Shown: positions 58,774 through 64,000 of the stretch, piece by piece
Layout of the letters: the number at the start of each line of letters is the position of its first letter
How positions within the stretch are numbered: the first letter of the stretch is position 1
DNA from: Gymnodinialimonas sp. 57CJ19
GTDB lineage: Bacteria; Pseudomonadota; Alphaproteobacteria; Rhodobacterales; Rhodobacteraceae
Length of the DNA stretch: 64,000 nt
Reading direction: 5' to 3'
NCBI RefSeq assembly: GCF_038396845.1
Contig: NZ_CP151587.1
Location: 2,888,001 to 2,952,000, forward strand
Program-made: the position numbers and the translations under genes
Notes under the pieces: model-generated
What the model saw: the letters and a program-made list of their open reading frames with translations, nothing else
Told to the model about the DNA's origin: nothing
The model's database searches: none

Positions 58774-59368
58774 ATCCAAGATCAACGAACCCGGACCTAA
58801 GACTGGCGATGCGTCGTCCGGGTCCGCCAGCACTGGTTCGACCGGGGTAACGGGCAACTCTTCTGGAGATACCATGAATAAAACGAATACCGCCGCCGCG
58901 ACCGGCAGCAAGACCAAGCCACAGCCTTCGATGCTGTCCACGGACCTGACGATTGTCGGCAACCTGCGCACAACCGGCGACATTCAGGTCGAAGGCACTG
59001 TCCAGGGCGACATTCGTGCCCACCTTCTGACTGTCGGCGAAAGCGCCAACATCGAGGGTGAGATTGTGGCAGACGACATCGTCGTCACCGGCCGCGTTGT
59101 TGGCCGTGTGCGTGGCTTGAAAGTCCGCCTGACGTCCACTGCCCGTGTCGAAGGCGACATCATCCACAAGACCATCGCCATCGAAAGCGGTGCCCACTTC
59201 GAAGGCTCCGTTCAGCGCGCCGAAGATCCGCTGTCCACGGGCGCGTCGAACCCGGTTCCAACGGCGCGTACGCCCGTTTCCACCGGCTCGCCCTCCGCGG
59301 CCGAGGCGCCGTCCTCGTCGATCCCGCGCCCGGCAGCCGCTGGCCCGGTGCCGTCCTCCAAGGACTAA
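58763..59368 (+). CDS. Bactofilin
   Basis: A 201-residue cytoskeletal protein. Disordered, Ser/Gly/Thr-rich ends (residues 1-55 and 150-201) flank the right-handed beta-helix core (about 56-145, with LTIVGNLRTTGDIQVEGTVQ and IEGEIVADDIVVTGRVVGRV). Bactofilins polymerise without nucleotide and scaffold cell-wall enzymes. The start lies inside the 3' end of the M23 gene, with ribosome site AGGACG, so the two are coupled. A second in-frame ATG (58874) would give a shorter tail. A terminator follows. Confidence 0.92.
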   Translation: MFSKSKINEPGPKTGDASSGSASTGSTGVTGNSSGDTMNKTNTAAATGSKTKPQPSMLSTDLTIVGNLRTTGDIQVEGTVQGDIRAHLLTVGESANIEGEIVADDIVVTGRVVGRVRGLKVRLTSTARVEGDIIHKTIAIESGAHFEGSVQRAEDPLSTGASNPVPTARTPVSTGSPSAAEAPSSSIPRPAAAGPVPSSKD

Positions 59369-59393
59369 GCCCCGGGGCTATATTGATTGGAAT

Positions 59394-59420
59394 AAGCCGG
59401 GCGCCCTGCCCGGCTTTTTT
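59394..59420 (+). terminator. Intrinsic terminator after bactofilin
   Basis: AAGCCGGGC and GCCCGGCTT arms are followed by TTTTTT. It ends the M23-bactofilin transcript. Confidence 0.88.
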
Positions 59421-59434
59421 CGTTTCAGGACTGC

Positions 59435-60244
59435 TCAGGCGTGCGGATTGCGCGCCGGCCCGGTGACCGTCGCCAAACGATACAAATGCCATGATCCATG
59501 GCCGAGGACCGGCAGCACCACGAACAGGCCCAACAGCCCCGGCAGCAGCGCCAAAAAGGTCAGCCCGGCGATGATGACGCCCCAGACCACCATGACGGTA
59601 AAGTTCTGCTTCACCACCGAGACAGAGGTGATCATGGCGGTCACGAAATCCACCTCCCGGTCCAGCAATAGCGGCAGTGACACCACAGTCAGCGCAAACA
59701 GGACAAACGCAAAGATCGCCCCAAAGCCCGTGCCCACCAGCAGCATCAAGATGCCCTCTCGCTGCAACAGATAGCCGTAGGATGATGTCACATTGGTCAG
59801 GGCCGATGGCCCCAGAAACAGCGCGAACAGCATGTGGGCGAAGAACGACCAGAACAGGAAGTAGACGATAATCACCCAAGCCATCGACGGTAGTTGCCGC
59901 AAGCGTTGGCGCCAGATCACCCCAAGAATGTCGCGCCGCGCCCACTCAGTTTGCCCGGCCTCCAGACGGCGGGACACCTCGTAAAGCCCGACGGCAAGAA
60001 AGGGCCCCAACAGTGGGAAGCCCACCGTGATCGGGATCGCCAGCCAATCCTGATCGGTGACGAATAGAAGCAGGTAAAGCAACCATCCCCCCACCATATA
60101 GGCGGCAGCAAACCCCAGCCCCATCATCGGTTTGCGCAGGAAATCCCTCAGCCCAAGGCGCAATGCCTTCGCCAGATCGCCAAGCCTCAGGTCTCGGATC
60201 GCCGGCGCGCCCTCTCCCACCGGATGTACAGTGCTGTCGGTCAT
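59435..60244 (-). CDS. DUF2189 family membrane protein
   Basis: A 269-residue inner-membrane protein with about six hydrophobic segments. The block KALRLGLRDFLRKPMMGLGF near residue 25 followed by PLLGPFLAVGLYEVSRRLE near residue 75 is typical of DUF2189. The function is unknown. The start at 60244 has GAGGGGCG upstream; the longer ORF to 60349 includes a Cys/Pro-rich leader unlikely to be translated. It converges on the bactofilin gene and sits 60 nt after the amidase gene. Confidence 0.8.
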   Translation of the reverse strand: MTDSTVHPVGEGAPAIRDLRLGDLAKALRLGLRDFLRKPMMGLGFAAAYMVGGWLLYLLLFVTDQDWLAIPITVGFPLLGPFLAVGLYEVSRRLEAGQTEWARRDILGVIWRQRLRQLPSMAWVIIVYFLFWSFFAHMLFALFLGPSALTNVTSSYGYLLQREGILMLLVGTGFGAIFAFVLFALTVVSLPLLLDREVDFVTAMITSVSVVKQNFTVMVVWGVIIAGLTFLALLPGLLGLFVVLPVLGHGSWHLYRLATVTGPARNPHA

Positions 60245-60303
60245 GTCATCGCCCCTCCCTCGGCAAGTGTAGGGGCTTACGCACGCGGCGCAAAGGGGCG
60301 CGT

Positions 60304-61674
60304 TCAGGCAGGATCTCGGACAAGGCGCGGGCCGATCATTTCCTCCCACGCGGCGCCCATGGCCAAAACCTTACCGTCCGCCCCCGACGGCCCGATCAAC
60401 TGCACCCCGTGGGGCAAGCCGCTGTCGCCATAGCCCGCCGGCATCGAGAGCGCAGGCACCCCGGCTAGACTGGCGGGCACGACGCACTCCATCCAGCGAT
60501 GATAGCTGTCGGTCTCTTGCCCCGCCAATTGGCGCGGCCAATCCCAATCCGCCGGAAACGGCCACATCTGAGTCGCAGGCAGCATGAGGGCATCAAATCG
60601 CGCGAACAAATCGTCCAGCACGGCCAACCAGTCGCGGCGAATGGCACTGGCCCGCTCCACCTGATCGCTGGTCAAGGCAAGCCCGCGCTCCACCTCCCAC
60701 AGGGCCTGCGCATTCAGCAACGCGCGCTGCGCCGGGTCGCGCCAATGGCGGGCCAGGTCCTGCGCCACTACGAAGGATCGCAACGTCGTCCAACTGTCCC
60801 ACAATGCTCCCGCGGCCATGGGCGGGGTGATCTTCTCCACCTGCCACCCCAGATCTTCCGCCTGTACCACAGCCGCTTCCCCGGCCTCCAACAGGCCCGC
60901 ATCCATCCCGTAAGCGCCGCCCCAATCCCCAAGCCATGCCACGCGTGGCGCCCTGGGCGCGTGCGACACCGCCACGGATCGCCCCGCGATCGTGTCCAAC
61001 AGGCCGCTCACATCTTCAATGGACCGCCCCATCGGCCCCAAGGTCGCTAGACGGTGCAACAAGACATTGTCCCTCGGCTCTCCCGGCACCACGCCCACCG
61101 TGGGGCGAAATCCGTAAACATCATTCCACGCCGCCGGATTGCGCAAACTGCCCATCATGTCGGAGCCATCGGCGACGCTTACCATCCCCGTGGCCAAAGC
61201 CGCCCCCGCCCCGCCGGAAGATCCTCCAGCCGTGCGCGACATATCAAACGGATTACGCGTGACCCCAAAGACCGCGTTGGTGGAATGCGAGCCCAACCCA
61301 TATTCCGGCACATTGGTCTTTCCGATGACGATCGCGCCCACACCGCGCAAGGCGCGCGCCAAGCCATCATCTGCCTCAGGTACAAAATCCGCGAATATTT
61401 GCGACCCCCAGGTGGACCGCACCCCCTTCACGGCAACCAAATCCTTCACGGCCACCGGAATGCCCCTCAGCCAACCGCCGCCGCCCACAGCGTCCGCGAC
61501 CCTAGCCTCTCCCATCAAGGCTTCCCTGTCGCGCAACGACACAATCGCGTTCACCTCGCCATTGACCGCATCGATCCGCGCCAAAGTCGCCCGCATCACC
61601 TCCACACAAGAGGCCTCGCCCGCCGCAATCTTCCGCGACAAAGCCCTCGCCCCAAGACGCCACAGCTCAGTCAT
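60304..61674 (-). CDS. Amidase (amidase signature family)
   Basis: A 456-residue hydrolase with the Ser-cisSer-Lys triad. The Lys is in IPVAVKDLVAVKG near residue 75. The amidase signature GGSSGGAGAALATGMVSVAD near residue 150 contains both serines, the nucleophile being in the TAGGSSGG stretch. It hydrolyses an amide of unknown identity; relatives include GatA and various aliphatic and aryl amidases. The absence of gatB/gatC and the overall sequence argue against GatA. The neighbours are unrelated. Confidence 0.9.
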   Translation of the reverse strand: MTELWRLGARALSRKIAAGEASCVEVMRATLARIDAVNGEVNAIVSLRDREALMGEARVADAVGGGGWLRGIPVAVKDLVAVKGVRSTWGSQIFADFVPEADDGLARALRGVGAIVIGKTNVPEYGLGSHSTNAVFGVTRNPFDMSRTAGGSSGGAGAALATGMVSVADGSDMMGSLRNPAAWNDVYGFRPTVGVVPGEPRDNVLLHRLATLGPMGRSIEDVSGLLDTIAGRSVAVSHAPRAPRVAWLGDWGGAYGMDAGLLEAGEAAVVQAEDLGWQVEKITPPMAAGALWDSWTTLRSFVVAQDLARHWRDPAQRALLNAQALWEVERGLALTSDQVERASAIRRDWLAVLDDLFARFDALMLPATQMWPFPADWDWPRQLAGQETDSYHRWMECVVPASLAGVPALSMPAGYGDSGLPHGVQLIGPSGADGKVLAMGAAWEEMIGPRLVRDPA

Positions 61675-61746
61675 GGGCGCTCCCCCCGCTTCACCTTTTC
61701 GTAAATATCGAATCCGACGGCCCGCCCCCCGCGCCGCCGCCAGAAG

Positions 61747-62874
61747 TCAGTCCCCTGCGTTGGCCTCAGCCCGGCTCTTGCCCGACACATCCATCGCCAG
61801 AACGCTCGCCATCAACCCGTCGAGATTACCGTCCAGCACGCCCTGAGTGTCCGATGTCTCAAAGGACGTCCGCAGATCTTTCACCATCTGATACGGCTGC
61901 AACACATAGGACCGGATCTGGTTACCCCACCCCGCGTCGCCTGCATTCTCATGGACTTCGTTGACTTTGGCCGAGCGCTTGTCCAACTCGATCTGATAGA
62001 GCCGTGACTTCAACGCCTTCATCGCGATATCGCGGTTCTGGTGCTGCGACTTCTCGGACGAGGTCACCACGATCCCTGTCGGATGGTGCGTAATCCGAAC
62101 CGCCGAATCCGTCGTGTTCACGTGCTGGCCGCCCGCCCCCGATGACCGGTAGGTATCGATCCGGATATCCGAGGGATTAACCTCAATCTCGATGTTGTCA
62201 TCCACCACGGGGTAAACCTTCACCGATGTGAACGACGTATGCCGCTTGGCCGCGCTATCGAACGGTGAAATCCGCACAAGCCTGTGCACGCCGCTCTCGG
62301 ACTTCAACCATCCATAGGCGTTGTGACCCGATATCTTGTAAACGGCAGACTTGATCCCGGCCTCATCCCCGGCGCTGAAACTTTGCAGCTCCACATCATA
62401 TCCCTGCTTTTCAGCCCACCGCGTATACATTCGCGCCAGCATGGAGGCCCAATCACAGCTTTCCGTGCCGCCCGCGCCCGAGTTGATCTCCAGAAAGGTG
62501 TCATTGCTATCAGCTTCGCCATCCAGCAAGGCTTCCAGCTCTTTCGCGGCGGCGTCTTCAACCAGCGCCGCCAAGGCCGCCTCGGCCTCGGCCACGACTT
62601 CCGCGTCGCCTTCCATCTCGCCCAATTCGATCAGCTCGGCGTTGTCTTCCACCCCGCGCTTGATCGCCTCGTACTGCTTGATCTTATCGACCAGAACCTG
62701 CCGGTCACGCATCAACTTCTGCGCTTTCTCGGGATCGTTCCAAAGGTCCGGGTCCTCAACGCGGGCGTTGAATTCCTCCAGACGAAAGGGCGCCGTCTCG
62801 ATGTCCATACGCTGGCCCAAAAGGGTCAACGAGTTTTGGATCTTTTCAATGTTTGCGGTGGTCTCGGCGCGCAT
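61747..62874 (-). CDS. prfB: Peptide chain release factor 2
   Basis: Reads UGA and UAA stop codons and releases the finished peptide. The 375-residue protein has the tripeptide anticodon SPF in VRISPFDSAAKR near residue 203 and the GGQ motif in SSGAGGQHVN near residue 247. The reading frame is continuous from the start, so the programmed +1 frameshift found in many prfB genes is absent. It lies downstream of the PBP1A gene on the same strand, with paired palindromes between. Confidence 0.96.
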   Translation of the reverse strand: MRAETTANIEKIQNSLTLLGQRMDIETAPFRLEEFNARVEDPDLWNDPEKAQKLMRDRQVLVDKIKQYEAIKRGVEDNAELIELGEMEGDAEVVAEAEAALAALVEDAAAKELEALLDGEADSNDTFLEINSGAGGTESCDWASMLARMYTRWAEKQGYDVELQSFSAGDEAGIKSAVYKISGHNAYGWLKSESGVHRLVRISPFDSAAKRHTSFTSVKVYPVVDDNIEIEVNPSDIRIDTYRSSGAGGQHVNTTDSAVRITHHPTGIVVTSSEKSQHQNRDIAMKALKSRLYQIELDKRSAKVNEVHENAGDAGWGNQIRSYVLQPYQMVKDLRTSFETSDTQGVLDGNLDGLMASVLAMDVSGKSRAEANAGD

Positions 62875-62977
62875 GGGAGTGCCTCTCAGAAATGCTCATG
62901 CAGGGATAGACCAGCGCCGCGCAACCCTCAAGGCGCTGATCACCTTGAAACGGAAAACCAACATCACCGCCAGCGCA

Positions 62978-63022
62978 TCCAAAGCCTTGCAAGGCTTTGG
63001 ACAGACTTTTGCAAAAGTCTGT
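62978..63022. repeat. Two adjacent TTGCAA-centred palindromes
   Basis: 62978-63001 has arms TCCAAAGCCTTG/CAAGGCTTTGGA. 63001-63022 has arms ACAGACTTTTG/CAAAAGTCTGT. They lie immediately after the PBP1A stop codon and before prfB. This is the same design as at 951-996, including one CTTGCAAG core and one TTTTGCAAAA core. Confidence 0.85.
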
Positions 63023-63039
63023 CTGGGCAGCGGGTGCCG

Positions 63040-64000
63040 TCAGTACAATCCACCGGAGCTGAGCGTGCCGAAACCGGTGTTTGTCGGCACGCGGGCCGTA
63101 TCCCCGTCGGAGGTTTCCACCAAGGTGCCTTGGCCCCCGCCCCCGCCGCTGCCGTCATCCTGAGTGAACATCGGGATGTCCGAGGACATCGCCCACCCGC
63201 CGTCGATCACTGACAACAGCCCCGCATACGGCTCTTCACCGGCGCGGAACAACTCATACACCACGTTGTTGCCCTGGGCCCCGTCCGGCAGGCGTGCGCC
63301 CGAGAAACGGTCGATGGGGAAGAACTGCCCCCCTTCCGGCACCGGGAAATCGCCCGAGCCATATTCCTCGATCGCTTCCAGCATGAAGCGTTGGAACACC
63401 GGCCCACACATGCCGCCGCCCGACGCGCCGCGCCCCAGGCTTTCGGGTTGGTCGTAGCCAATGTAGCAGCCCGCCACGATGTTGGAGGTGAAGCCCACAA
63501 ACCACACGTCACGGGCGTCGTTGGTGGTACCTGTCTTACCCGCTGTGGGGACTGGAAGGTTTACCGAGGACGACGCCGTGCCGCGATCGACCACGCCGCG
63601 CATCATCGAGGTCAACTGATAGGCCGTGATCGGGTCAATGACCCGCTCCCGCGTGGAGACGATCCGGGGCGCAACGCCGGGATCAAGGGATGCCACGTCA
63701 CAATCCGGGCACAGCCGCTGGTCGTGGCGATAGACCGTTTCACCATAGCGGTTCTGGATCCGGTCCACCAACGTCGGCTCTACCCGCTCGCCGCCATTGG
63801 CGAACATCGCATAGGCCGCAACCATGCGGAACAAGGTGGTTTCCTGCGACCCGAGGGAATTGGCAAGGAAGGGCTGCATTTCGTCGTAGACGCCGAAGCG
63901 TTCCGCATAGCGCGCAACGGTCTCCATGCCTACGTCCTGAGCCAAACGCACCGTCATGAGGTTCCTTGACCGCTCAATCCCGGTGCGCAGGGGCGACGGA
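63040..64000 (-). CDS. mrcA: Penicillin-binding protein 1A, C-terminal part (runs off the window)
   Basis: The 3' end of a class A PBP that polymerises and cross-links peptidoglycan. The visible part covers about 320 residues of the transpeptidase region. LRTGIERSRNLMTVRLAQ at the window edge is the SRN motif region, and TAGKTGTTNDARDVWFVGF contains the KTG motif. The active-site SxxK and the glycosyltransferase domain lie beyond position 64000. The Met at 63957 is internal and not a start. The tail is Gly-rich (DDGSGGGGGQG) and flexible. Confidence 0.92.
   Translation of the reverse strand, partial: PSPLRTGIERSRNLMTVRLAQDVGMETVARYAERFGVYDEMQPFLANSLGSQETTLFRMVAAYAMFANGGERVEPTLVDRIQNRYGETVYRHDQRLCPDCDVASLDPGVAPRIVSTRERVIDPITAYQLTSMMRGVVDRGTASSSVNLPVPTAGKTGTTNDARDVWFVGFTSNIVAGCYIGYDQPESLGRGASGGGMCGPVFQRFMLEAIEEYGSGDFPVPEGGQFFPIDRFSGARLPDGAQGNNVVYELFRAGEEPYAGLLSVIDGGWAMSSDIPMFTQDDGSGGGGGQGTLVETSDGDTARVPTNTGFGTLSSGGLY

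Noticed and set aside
61747..62874. Programmed frameshift in prfB
   Set aside because: The gene is one continuous frame with a complete N-terminus; no in-frame UGA near codon 26 is present.

Overview
The window is a GC-rich (by eye a little over 60%), gene-dense stretch of an alphaproteobacterial chromosome, most likely from the Rhodobacterales. The reasons are an adjacent CtrA-SciP (DUF1153) pair, two TAXI-type TRAP transporters with fused permeases, LexA boxes of the alphaproteobacterial GTTC-N7-GTTC type, a heat-shock promoter in front of lon, and the overall gene set. No rRNA, insertion sequence, phage or CRISPR array is visible. Most genes are ordinary housekeeping genes, and several are translationally coupled through ATGA or TAATG overlaps.

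Layout. 1-7.3 kb: hisI, an IscU-like scaffold gene, a 40-codon membrane protein behind an apparent SOS box, recG-ligA, ctrA and sciP. 7.4-12.2 kb: mnmA, a tandem pair of tRNA-Asp genes, an EamA exporter, a pirin, a DUF4870-type membrane protein, and a 114-bp tandem repeat that carries two truncated tRNA 3' halves beside an intact tRNA-Val(UAC). 12.2-17.4 kb: a histidine phosphatase and soxR, with a perfect SoxR operator facing a small DUF1127-like gene; then a TAXI SBP-DUF1850-fused permease operon and tRNA-Val(CAC). 17.4-23.8 kb: an HU-like protein with a long low-complexity tail, a polysaccharide deacetylase, a small exported protein, lon behind an RpoH-type promoter, and tgt. 24-29.6 kb: sufT, a DUF3307 protein, sufA, a TfoX-N protein, six 30-bp hairpin repeats, a 2OG-Fe(II) oxygenase, tpiA and a secreted protein with PPC-like domains.

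29.8-39 kb is a regulated uptake module. A DctB-like kinase and a DctD-like activator are followed by three tandem palindromes, two copies of a GGGTGGA-type dyad, a sigma54-like -24/-12 element, a second TAXI SBP and an 847-residue fused permease. The activator has GAFAGA in place of GAFTGA and DQ in place of the Walker B DE. A P450 and an M50 protease, coupled by a 1-nt overlap, come next. 39-47.7 kb: uvrA with its own SOS box, an MFS transporter, and a 1457-residue secreted VWA protein with 11 tandem ~90-residue repeats. 47.8-64 kb: lpdA, a DUF924 gene, an MFS transporter, queA, a giant AsmA/YhdP-like protein, bcp, a DUF455 protein, an overlapping M23 peptidase-bactofilin pair, a DUF2189 protein, an amidase, prfB, and the 3' part of a PBP1A gene that runs off the window.

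The points most worth following up are the SOS-linked 40-residue membrane protein, the VWA-repeat protein, the half-tRNA repeats, the SoxR operator with its small divergent gene, the unusual DctD-like activator with its promoter region, and a family of palindromes cored on TTGCAA.
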